A stretch of 22,991 nucleotides of DNA from NCBI GenBank assembly GCA_030435675.1, contig JAUCMV010000040.1, positions 1-22,991 of the forward strand, in the 5' to 3' direction. The DNA comes from Steinernema hermaphroditum. Its lineage: Eukaryota; Nematoda; Chromadorea; Rhabditida; Steinernematidae. The position numbers were made by a program, and so were the translations under genes. Below the pieces are notes generated by a model. That model was not told the DNA's origin and made no database searches. It worked only from the letters and a program-made list of their open reading frames with translations. Shown piece after piece: positions 1-10,082 of this stretch (position 1 is its first letter; every line of letters begins with the position of its first letter).

Positions 1-12
1 CTCCTGCTCCAA
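1..12 (+). repeat. Partial satellite unit at the left edge
   Basis: The window opens inside a unit, with only the last 12 bases (CTCCTGCTCCAA) before the first full repeat. The array therefore continues to the left of the window. Confidence 0.95.
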
Positions 13-3000
13 AGTACCATAGCATTTTTATGATTGGATCTTGTAGAACTGCACGAGCCTGATCGAACGCGCCTATTCCCGTTGGGATTACTGTGGACTA
101 TCTTAGTTTCCTGCAAAACTTTCAATTCGAGACAGATAGGGCCTTGTTCATACAAAGAGTTCTGCATCTGACCCTCCTGCTCCAAAGTACCATAGCATTT
201 TTATGATTGGATCTTGTAGAACTGCACGAGCCTGATCGAACGCGCCTACTCTCGTTGGATTTCCTGTGGACTATCTTAGTTTCCTGCAAAACTTTCAATT
301 CGAGACAGCAGGGCCCTTGCTCACACCAAGAGCTCTGCATCTGACCCTCCTGCTCCAAAGTACCATAGCATTTTTATGATTGGATCTTGTAGAACTGCAC
401 GAGCCTGATCGAACGCGCCTATTCCCGTTGGGATTACTGTGGACTATCTTAGTTTCCTGCAAAACTTTCAATTCGAGACAGATAGGGCCCTTGTTCATGC
501 AAAGAGTTCTGCATCTGACCCTCCTGCTCCAAAGTACCATAGCATTTTTATGATTGGATCTTGTAGAACTGCACGAGCCTGATCGAACGCGCCTATTCCC
601 GTTGGGTTTACTGTGGACTATCTTAGTTTCCTGCAAAACTTTCAATTCGAGACAGCAGGGCCCTTGCTCACACCAAGAGCTCTGCATCTGACCCTCCTGC
701 TCCAAAGTACCATAGCATTTTTATGATTGGATCTTGTAGAACTGCACGAGCCTGATCGAACGCGCCTATTCCCGTTGGGTTTACTGTGGACTATCTTAGT
801 TTCCTGCAAAACTTTCAATTCGAGACAGATAGGGCCCTTGCTCACAGCAAAGAGTTCTGCATCTGACCCTCCTGCTCCAAAGTACCATAGCATTTTTATG
901 ATTGGATCTTGTAGAACTGCACGAGCCTGATCGAACGCGCCTATTCCCGTTGGGATTACTGTGGACTATCTTAGTTTCCTGCAAAACTTTCAATTCGAGA
1001 CAGATGGGGCCTTGCTCACACCAAGAGTTCTGCATCTGACCCTCCTGCTCCAAAGTACCATAGCATTTTTATGATTGGATCTTGTAGAACTGCACGAGCC
1101 TGATCGAACGCGCCTACTCCCGTTGGGATTACTGTGGACTATCTTAGTTTCCTGCAAAACTTTCAATTCGAGACAGATAGGGCCCTTGCTCACACCAAGA
1201 GTTCTGCATCTGACCCTCCTGCTCCAAAGTACCATAGCATTTTTATGATTGGATCTTGTAGAACTGCACGAGCCTGATCGAACGCGCCTACTCCCGTTGG
1301 GATTACTGTGGACTATCTTAGTTTCCTGCAAAACTTTCAATTCGAGACAGATAGGGCCTTGTTCATGCAAAGAGTTCTGCATCTGACCCTCCTGCTCCAA
1401 AGTACCATAGCATTTTTATGATTGGATCTTGTAGAACTGCACGAGCCTGATCGAACGCGCCTACTCTCGTTGGATTTCCTGTGGACTATCTTAGTTTCCT
1501 GCAAAACTTTCAATTCGAGACAGCAGGGCCCTTGCTCACACCAAGAGTTCTGCATCTGACCCTCCTGCTCCAAAGTACCATAGCATTTTTATGATTGGAT
1601 CTTGTAGAACTGCACGAGCCTGATCGAACGCGCCTATTCCCGTTGGGATTACTGTGGACTATCTTAGTTTCCTGCAAAACTTTCAATTCGAGACAGATAG
1701 GGCCCTTGTTCATGCAAAGAGTTCTGCATCTGACCCTCCTGCTCCAAAGTACCATAGCATTTTTATGATTGGATCTTGTAGAACTGCACGAGCCTGATCG
1801 AACGCGCCTATTCTCGTTGGATTTACTGTGGACTATCTTAGTTTCCTGCAAAACTTTCAATTCGAGACAGACAGGGCCCTTGCTCACTGCAAAGAGTTCT
1901 GCATCTGACCCTCCTGCTCCAAAGTACCATAGCATTTTTATGATTGGATCTTGTAGAACTGCACGAGCCTGATCGAACGCGCCTATTCCCGTTGGGATTA
2001 CTGTGGACTATCTTAGTTTCCTGCAAAACTTTCAATTCGAGACAGATAGGGCCTTGTTCATGCAAAGAGTTCTGCATCTGACCCTCCTGCTCCAAAGTAC
2101 CATAGCATTTTTATGATTGGATCTTGTAGAACTGCACGAGCCTGATCGAACGCGCCTATTCCCGTTGGGATTACTGTGGACTATCTTAGTTTCCTGCAAA
2201 ACTTTCAATTCGAGACAGATAGGGCCTTGCTTCACTGCAAAGAGTTCTGCATCTGACCCTCCTGCTCCAAAGTACCATAGCATTTTTATGATTGGATCTT
2301 GTAGAACTGCACGAGCCTGATCGAACGCGCCTACTCTCGTTGGGATTACTGTGGACTATCTTAGTTTCCTGCAAAACTTTCAATTCGAGACAGCAGGGCC
2401 CTTGCTCACACAAAGAGCTCTGCATCTGACCCTCCTGCTCCAAAGTACCATAGCATTTTTATGATTGGATCTTGTAGAACTGCACGAGCCTGATCGAACG
2501 CGCCTATTCCCGTTGGGATTACTGTGGACTATCTTAGTTTCCTGCAAAACTTTCAATTCGAGACAGATAGGGCCCTTGCTCACTGCAAAGAGTTCTGCAT
2601 CTGACCCTCCTGCTCCAAAGTACCATAGCATTTTTATGATTGGATCTTGTAGAACTGCACGAGCCTGATCGAACGCGCCTACTCCCGTTGGGATTACTGT
2701 GGACTATCTTAGTTTCCTGCAAAACTTTCAATTCGAGACAGATAGGGCCCTTGCTCACACCAAGAGTTCTGCATCTGACCCTCCTGCTCCAAAGTACCAT
2801 AGCATTTTTATGATTGGATCTTGTAGAACTGCACGAGCCTGATCGAACGCGCCTATTCCCGTTGGGATTACTGTGGACTATCTTAGTTTCCTGCAAAACT
2901 TTCAATTCGAGACAGATAGGGCCTTGTTCACTCAAAGAGTTCTGCATCTGACCCTCCTGCTCCAAAGTACCATAGCATTTTTATGATTGGATCTTGTAGA

Positions 3001-4531
3001 ACTGCACGAGCCTGATCGAACGCGCCTATTCCCGTTGGGATTTCCTGTGGACTATCTTAGTTTCCTGCAAAACTTTCAATTCGAGACAGACAGGGCCCTT
3101 GCTCACACCAAGAGTTCTGCATCTGACCCTCCTGCTCCAAAGTACCATAGCATTTTTATGATTGGATCTTGTAGAACTGCACGAGCCTGATCGAACGCGC
3201 CTATTCCCGTTGGGATTACTGTGGACTATCTTAGTTTCCTGCAAAACTTTCAATTCGAGACAGATAGGGCCCTTGCTCATACAAAGAGTTCTGCATCTGA
3301 CCCTCCTGCTCCAAAGTACCATAGCATTTTTATGATTGGATCTTGTAGAACTGCACGAGCCTGATCGAACGCGCCTATTCCCGTTGGGATTACTGTGGAC
3401 TATCTTAGTTTCCTGCAAAACTTTCAATTCGAGACAGATAGGGCCCTTGTTCATACAAAGAGTTCTGCATCTGACCCTCCTGCTCCAAAGTACCATAGCA
3501 TTTTTATGATTGGATCTTGTAGAACTGCACGAGCCTGATCGAACGCGCCTACTCCCGTTGGGATTACTGTGGACTATCTTAGTTTCCTGCAAAACTTTCA
3601 ATTCGAGACAGCAGGGCCCTTGCTCACACCAAGAGTTCTGCATCTGACCCTCCTGCTCCAAAGTACCATAGCATTTTTATGATTGGATCTTGTAGAACTG
3701 CACGAGCCTGATCGAACGCGCCTACTCTCGTTGGGTTTCCTGTGGACTATCTTAGTTTCCTGCAAAACTTTCAATTCGAGACAGATAGGGCCCTTGCTCA
3801 CACCAAGAGTTCTGCATCTGACCCTCCTGCTCCAAAGTACCATAGCATTTTTATGATTGGATCTTGTAGAACTGCACGAGCCTGATCGAACGCGCCTATT
3901 CCCGTTGGGATTACTGTGGACTATCTTAGTTTCCTGCAAAACTTTCAATTCGAGACAGCAGGGCCCTTGCTCACAGCAAAGAGTTCTGCATCTGACCCTC
4001 CTGCTCCAAAGTACCATAGCATTTTTATGATTGGATCTTGTAGAACTGCACGAGCCTGATCGAACGCGCCTATTCCCGTTGGGATTACTGTGGACTATCT
4101 TAGTTTCCTGCAAAACTTTCAATTCGAGACAGATAGGGCCCTTGTTCATGCAAAGAGTTCTGCATCTGACCCTCCTGCTCCAAAGTACCATAGCATTTTT
4201 ATGATTGGATCTTGTAGAACTGCACGAGCCTGATCGAACGCGCCTACTCTCGTTGGGTTTCCTGTGGACTATCTTAGTTTCCTGCAAAACTTTCAATTCG
4301 AGACAGATAGGGCCCTTGCTCACTGCAAAGAGTTCTGCATCTGACCCTCCTGCTCCAAAGTACCATAGCATTTTTATGATTGGATCTTGTAGAACTGCAC
4401 GAGCCTGATCGAACGCGCCTACTCCCGTTGGGATTACTGTGGACTATCTTAGTTTCCTGCAAAACTTTCAATTCGAGACAGATAGGGCCTTGTTCATGCA
4501 AAGAGTTCTGCATCTGACCCTCCTGCTCCAA
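13..4531 (+). repeat. Satellite subregion 1: mixed and mosaic units
   Basis: There are 26 units here. A/B alternation is weak. Many units combine a V1 of one type with a V2 of the other: 533-705 has a hybrid V1 with a B V2, 3489-3661 has an A-like V1 with a B V2, and 3662-3835 has a B' V1 with an ATAG V2. Unit length varies (173, 174 and 175 bp), and most 175-bp units carry V2 junction variants such as CTCACTGCAAAG. There is no gene. Open frames on either strand repeat with the monomer and are not considered coding. Confidence 0.85.
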
Positions 4532-4950
4532 AGTACCATAGCATTTTTATGATTGGATCTTGTAGAACTGCACGAGCCTGATCGAACGCGCCTACTCTCG
4601 TTGGATTTCCTGTGGACTATCTTAGTTTCCTGCAAAACTTTCAATTCGAGACAGCAGGGCCCTTGCTCACAGCAAGAGTTATGCATCTGACCCTCCTGCT
4701 CCGAAGTACCATAGCATTTTTATGATTGGATCTTGTAGAACTGCACGAGCCTGATCGAACGCGCCTATTCCCGTTGGGATTACTGTGGACTATCTTAGTT
4801 TCCTGCAAAACTTTCAATTCGAGACAGATAGGGCCTTGTTCATGCAAAGAGTTCTGCATCTGACCCTCCTGCTCCAAAGTACCATAGCATTTTTATGATT
4901 GGATCTTGTAGAACTGCACGAGCCTGATCGAACGCGCCTACTCTCGTTGG
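4423..4950 (+). repeat. Duplicated block, copy 1 (GTTATGCAT / CTCCGAAG marker)
   Basis: This 528-bp stretch appears identical by eye to 5982-6509, at an offset of 1,559 bp (nine units). It contains a B unit ending with the rare GAGTTATGCAT and CTCCGAAG changes, followed by a 173-bp A unit. The match is bounded by single differences at 4422 (C versus T) and 4951 (G versus A). It is read as a local segmental duplication within the array. Confidence 0.8.
4705..4877 (+). repeat. Representative type A monomer, 173-bp form
   Basis: This copy has V1 ATTCCCGTTGGGATTACT at about 4767-4784 and V2 ATAGGGCCTTGTTCATGC at 4827-4844. The invariant block between them contains TGTGGACTATCTTAG and TTTCAATTCGAGACAG. 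Composition is 78 G+C of 173 (about 45%), with six CpG sites, four of them inside CACGAGCCTGATCGAACGCG. A sister form with three Cs (GGGCCC) is 174 bp long. The two-C form makes up most 173-bp A units and is usually followed by a B-like unit. Its only homopolymer runs are short (TTTTT, AAAA), and it has no obvious strong internal subrepeat. Confidence 0.9.
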
Positions 4951-5981
4951 GTTTCCTGTGGACTATCTTAGTTTCCTGCAAAACTTTCAATTCGAGACAG
5001 CAGGGCCCTTGCTCACACCAAGAGCTCTGCATCTGACCCTCCTGCTCCAAAGTACCATAGCATTTTTATGATTGGATCTTGTAGAACTGCACGAGCCTGA
5101 TCGAACGCGCCTATTCCCGTTGGGATTACTGTGGACTATCTTAGTTTCCTGCAAAACTTTCAATTCGAGACAGATAGGGCCTTGTTCATGCAAAGAGTTC
5201 TGCATCTGACCCTCCTGCTCCAAAGTACCATAGCATTTTTATGATTGGATCTTGTAGAACTGCACGAGCCTGATCGAACGCGCCTACTCTCGTTGGGTTT
5301 CCTGTGGACTATCTTAGTTTCCTGCAAAACTTTCAATTCGAGACAGCAGGGCCCTTGCTCACACCAAGAGTTCTGCATCTGACCCTCCTGCTCCAAAGTA
5401 CCATAGCATTTTTATGATTGGATCTTGTAGAACTGCACGAGCCTGATCGAACGCGCCTATTCCCGTTGGGATTACTGTGGACTATCTTAGTTTCCTGCAA
5501 AACTTTCAATTCGAGACAGATAGGGCCCTTGTTCATACCAAGAGTTCTGCATCTGACCCTCCTGCTCCAAAGTACCATAGCATTTTTATGATTGGATCTT
5601 GTAGAACTGCACGAGCCTGATCGAACGCGCCTATTCCCGTTGGGATTACTGTGGACTATCTTAGTTTCCTGCAAAACTTTCAATTCGAGACAGATAGGGC
5701 CTTGTTCACTGCAAAGAGTTCTGCATCTGACCCTCCTGCTCCAAAGTACCATAGCATTTTTATGATTGGATCTTGTAGAACTGCACGAGCCTGATCGAAC
5801 GCGCCTACTCTCGTTGGGTTTCCTGTGGACTATCTTAGTTTCCTGCAAAACTTTCAATTCGAGACAGCAGGGCCCTTGCTCATACAAAGAGTTCTGCATC
5901 TGACCCTCCTGCTCCAAAGTACCATAGCATTTTTATGATTGGATCTTGTAGAACTGCACGAGCCTGATCGAACGCGCCTAT

Positions 5982-6509
5982 TCCCGTTGGGATTACTGTG
6001 GACTATCTTAGTTTCCTGCAAAACTTTCAATTCGAGACAGATAGGGCCTTGTTCATGCAAAGAGTTCTGCATCTGACCCTCCTGCTCCAAAGTACCATAG
6101 CATTTTTATGATTGGATCTTGTAGAACTGCACGAGCCTGATCGAACGCGCCTACTCTCGTTGGATTTCCTGTGGACTATCTTAGTTTCCTGCAAAACTTT
6201 CAATTCGAGACAGCAGGGCCCTTGCTCACAGCAAGAGTTATGCATCTGACCCTCCTGCTCCGAAGTACCATAGCATTTTTATGATTGGATCTTGTAGAAC
6301 TGCACGAGCCTGATCGAACGCGCCTATTCCCGTTGGGATTACTGTGGACTATCTTAGTTTCCTGCAAAACTTTCAATTCGAGACAGATAGGGCCTTGTTC
6401 ATGCAAAGAGTTCTGCATCTGACCCTCCTGCTCCAAAGTACCATAGCATTTTTATGATTGGATCTTGTAGAACTGCACGAGCCTGATCGAACGCGCCTAC
6501 TCTCGTTGG
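5982..6509 (+). repeat. Duplicated block, copy 2 (GTTATGCAT / CTCCGAAG marker)
   Basis: This is the partner of 4423-4950, shifted by 1,559 bp. It has the same rare marker pair in a B unit and the same following 173-bp A unit. The flanking monomers differ, so the exchange or conversion tract is about three units long. Confidence 0.8.
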
Positions 6510-8693
6510 ATTTCCTGTGGACTATCTTAGTTTCCTGCAAAACTTTCAATTCGAGACAGATAGGGCCCTTGCTCACACCAAGAGTTCTGCATCTGACCCT
6601 CCTGCTCCAAAGTACCATAGCATTTTTATGATTGGATCTTGTAGAACTGCACGAGCCTGATCGAACGCGCCTACTCCCGTTGGGATTTCCTGTGGACTAT
6701 CTTAGTTTCCTGCAAAACTTTCAATTCGAGACAGATAGGGCCCTTGTTCATGCAAAGAGTTCTGCATCTGACCCTCCTGCTCCAAAGTACCATAGCATTT
6801 TTATGATTGGATCTTGTAGAACTGCACGAGCCTGATCGAACGCGCCTATTCCCGTTGGGATTACTGTGGACTATCTTAGTTTCCTGCAAAACTTTCAATT
6901 CGAGACAGATAGGGCCCTTGTTCATACAAAGAGTTCTGCATCTGACCCTCCTGCTCCAAAGTACCATAGCATTTTTATGATTGGATCTTGTAGAACTGCA
7001 CGAGCCTGATCGAACGCGCCTACTCTCGTTGGGTTTCCTGTGGACTATCTTAGTTTCCTGCAAAACTTTCAATTCGAGACAGCAGGGCCCTTGCTCACAC
7101 CAAGAGTTCTGCATCTGACCCTCCTGCTCCAAAGTACCATAGCATTTTTATGATTGGATCTTGTAGAACTGCACGAGCCTGATCGAACGCGCCTATTCCC
7201 GTTGGGATTACTGTGGACTATCTTAGTTTCCTGCAAAACTTTCAATTCGAGACAGATAGGGCCTTGTTCATGCAAAGAGTTCTGCATCTGACCCTCCTGC
7301 TCCAAAGTACCATAGCATTTTTATGATTGGATCTTGTAGAACTGCACGAGCCTGATCGAACGCGCCTACTCTCGTTGGGTTTCCTGTGGACTATCTTAGT
7401 TTCCTGCAAAACTTTCAATTCGAGACAGCAGGGCCCTTGCTCACACCAAGAGTTCTGCATCTGACCCTCCTGCTCCAAAGTACCATAGCATTTTTATGAT
7501 TGGATCTTGTAGAACTGCACGAGCCTGATCGAACGCGCCTATTCCCGTTGGGATTACTGTGGACTATCTTAGTTTCCTGCAAAACTTTCAATTCGAGACA
7601 GATAGGGCCCTTGTTCATGCAAAGAGTTCTGCATCTGACCCTCCTGCTCCAAAGTACCATAGCATTTTTATGATTGGATCTTGTAGAACTGCACGAGCCT
7701 GATCGAACGCGCCTACTCTCGTTGGATTTCCTGTGGACTATCTTAGTTTCCTGCAAAACTTTCAATTCGAGACAGAAGGGCCCTTGCTCACAGCAAGAGT
7801 TCTGCATCTGACCCTCCTGCTCCAAAGTACCATAGCATTTTTATGATTGGATCTTGTAGAACTGCACGAGCCTGATCGAACGCGCCTATTCCCGTTGGGT
7901 TTACTGTGGACTATCTTAGTTTCCTGCAAAACTTTCAATTCGAGACAGATAGGGCCCTTGTTCACACAAAGAGTTCTGCATCTGACCCTCCTGCTCCAAA
8001 GTACCATAGCATTTTTATGATTGGATCTTGTAGAACTGCACGAGCCTGATCGAACGCGCCTACTCTCGTTGGATTTCCTGTGGACTATCTTAGTTTCCTG
8101 CAAAACTTTCAATTCGAGACAGACAGGGCCCTTGCTCACACCAAGAGTTCTGCATCTGACCCTCCTGCTCCAAAGTACCATAGCATTTTTATGATTGGAT
8201 CTTGTAGAACTGCACGAGCCTGATCGAACGCGCCTATTCCCGTTGGGATTACTGTGGACTATCTTAGTTTCCTGCAAAACTTTCAATTCGAGACAGATAG
8301 GGCCCTTGTTCATGCAAAGAGTTCTGCATCTGACCCTCCTGCTCCAAAGTACCATAGCATTTTTATGATTGGATCTTGTAGAACTGCACGAGCCTGATCG
8401 AACGCGCCTACTCTCGTTGGATTTCCTGTGGACTATCTTAGTTTCCTGCAAAACTTTCAATTCGAGACAGCAGGGCCCTTGCTCACACCAAGAGTTCTGC
8501 ATCTGACCCTCCTGCTCCAAAGTACCATAGCATTTTTATGATTGGATCTTGTAGAACTGCACGAGCCTGATCGAACGCGCCTATTCCCGTTGGGATTACT
8601 GTGGACTATCTTAGTTTCCTGCAAAACTTTCAATTCGAGACAGATAGGGCCTTGTTCATGCAAAGAGTTCTGCATCTGACCCTCCTGCTCCAA

Positions 8694-8866
8694 AGTACCA
8701 TAGCATTTTTATGATTGGATCTTGTAGAACTGCACGAGCCTGATCGAACGCGCCTACTCTCGTTGGATTTCCTGTGGACTATCTTAGTTTCCTGCAAAAC
8801 TTTCAATTCGAGACAGCAGGGCCCTTGCTCACACCAAGAGCTCTGCATCTGACCCTCCTGCTCCAA
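8694..8866 (+). repeat. Representative type B monomer, 173 bp
   Basis: This copy has V1 ACTCTCGTTGGATTTCCT and V2 CAGGGCCCTTGCTCACACC, followed by AAGAGCTCTGCAT. It differs from type A at several clustered positions and lacks one base next to GACAG (CA instead of ATA), which keeps it at 173 bp although it has three Cs. A close variant, B', has GGGTTTCCT in V1 (for example 4878-5050). Outside V1 and V2 it appears identical to type A. The change from GAGTTC to GAGCTC seen here occurs only in some copies, mostly ones with a B-type V2. Confidence 0.9.
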
Positions 8867-9906
8867 AGTACCATAGCATTTTTATGATTGGATCTTGTAG
8901 AACTGCACGAGCCTGATCGAACGCGCCTATTCCCGTTGGGATTACTGTGGACTATCTTAGTTTCCTGCAAAACTTTCAATTCGAGACAGATAGGGCCTTG
9001 TTCATGCAAAGAGTTCTGCATCTGACCCTCCTGCTCCAAAGTACCATAGCATTTTTATGATTGGATCTTGTAGAACTGCACGAGCCTGATCGAACGCGCC
9101 TACTCTCGTTGGATTTCCTGTGGACTATCTTAGTTTCCTGCAAAACTTTCAATTCGAGACAGCAGGGCCCTTGCTCACAGCAAAGAGTTCTGCATCTGAC
9201 CCTCCTGCTCCAAAGTACCATAGCATTTTTATGATTGGATCTTGTAGAACTGCACGAGCCTGATCGAACGCGCCTATTCCCGTTGGGATTACTGTGGACT
9301 ATCTTAGTTTCCTGCAAAACTTTCAATTCGAGACAGATAGGGCCTTGTTCATGCAAAGAGTTCTGCATCTGACCCTCCTGCTCCAAAGTACCATAGCATT
9401 TTTATGATTGGATCTTGTAGAACTGCACGAGCCTGATCGAACGCGCCTACTCTCGTTGGATTTCCTGTGGACTATCTTAGTTTCCTGCAAAACTTTCAAT
9501 TCGAGACAGCAGGGCCCTTGCTCACACCAAGAGCTCTGCATCTGACCCTCCTGCTCCAAAGTACCATAGCATTTTTATGATTGGATCTTGTAGAACTGCA
9601 CGAGCCTGATCGAACGCGCCTATTCCCGTTGGGATTACTGTGGACTATCTTAGTTTCCTGCAAAACTTTCAATTCGAGACAGATAGGGCCTTGTTCATGC
9701 AAAGAGTTCTGCATCTGACCCTCCTGCTCCAAAGTACCATAGCATTTTTATGATTGGATCTTGTAGAACTGCACGAGCCTGATCGAACGCGCCTACTCTC
9801 GTTGGGTTTACTGTGGACTATCTTAGTTTCCTGCAAAACTTTCAATTCGAGACAGACAGGGCCCTTGCTCACACAAAGAGTTCTGCATCTGACCCTCCTG
9901 CTCCAA

Positions 9907-10082
9907 AGTACCATAGCATTTTTATGATTGGATCTTGTAGAACTGCACGAGCCTGATCGAACGCGCCTATTCTCGTTGGGATTACTGTGGACTATCTTAG
10001 TTTCCTGCAAAACTTTCAATTCGAGACAGATAGGGCCCTTGTTCACATGCAAAGAGTTCTGCATCTGACCCTCCTGCTCCAA
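9907..10082 (+). repeat. 176-bp monomer with V2 junction chimera (TTCACATGCAAAG)
   Basis: V2 reads TTCACATGCAAAG at about 10042-10054. This looks like the left part of the B form (TCACA) joined to the right part of the A form (TGCAAAG), adding two bases. The same junction recurs at 17726-17901. Confidence 0.75.

Larger units (their letters stand above)
4532..9732 (+). repeat. Satellite subregion 2: A-B dimeric higher-order repeat
   Basis: There are 30 units here in the clearest alternation of B (or B') and A monomers, giving a dimer period of 346-348 bp. Exceptions are two adjacent A units (5397-5744) and a disturbed stretch (6437-6959) that includes a V1 chimera. Runs such as 4532-5396 and 8521-9039 consist entirely of 173-bp units. 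A four-unit pattern repeats here: the GAGCTC-bearing B unit and its A partner at 8694-9039 recur at 9387-9732, 693 bp away. Established for alpha-satellite-like arrays: such dimers arise when unequal exchange shifts by two monomers. No gene is present. Confidence 0.85.

Noticed and set aside
4757..4768. RNA polymerase III B-box-like GATCGAACGC, hinting at a tRNA-derived repeat
   Set aside because: The match to the B-box is imperfect, no convincing A box lies at the right distance upstream, and there is no poly-A or T-run end structure. TTCGAGAC nearby is an equally weak match.
4767..4784. CENP-B box in V1 (CGTTGGA in B units; on the minus strand AACGGGA in A units)
   Set aside because: Only about seven bases match on either strand. 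The essential core TTCG....A..CGGG is not present together in any unit type I checked.
4725..4790. Internal subrepeat: GGATCTTGTAGAACT versus GGATTACTGTGGACT
   Set aside because: The similarity is short and needs gaps. It is not enough to argue that the monomer arose from a smaller duplicated unit.
4705..4877. Inverted AGAACT / AGTTCT pair as a hairpin or cruciform
   Set aside because: The arms are only six bases, separated by a long loop across the unit junction. This is expected by chance in a sequence of this length.
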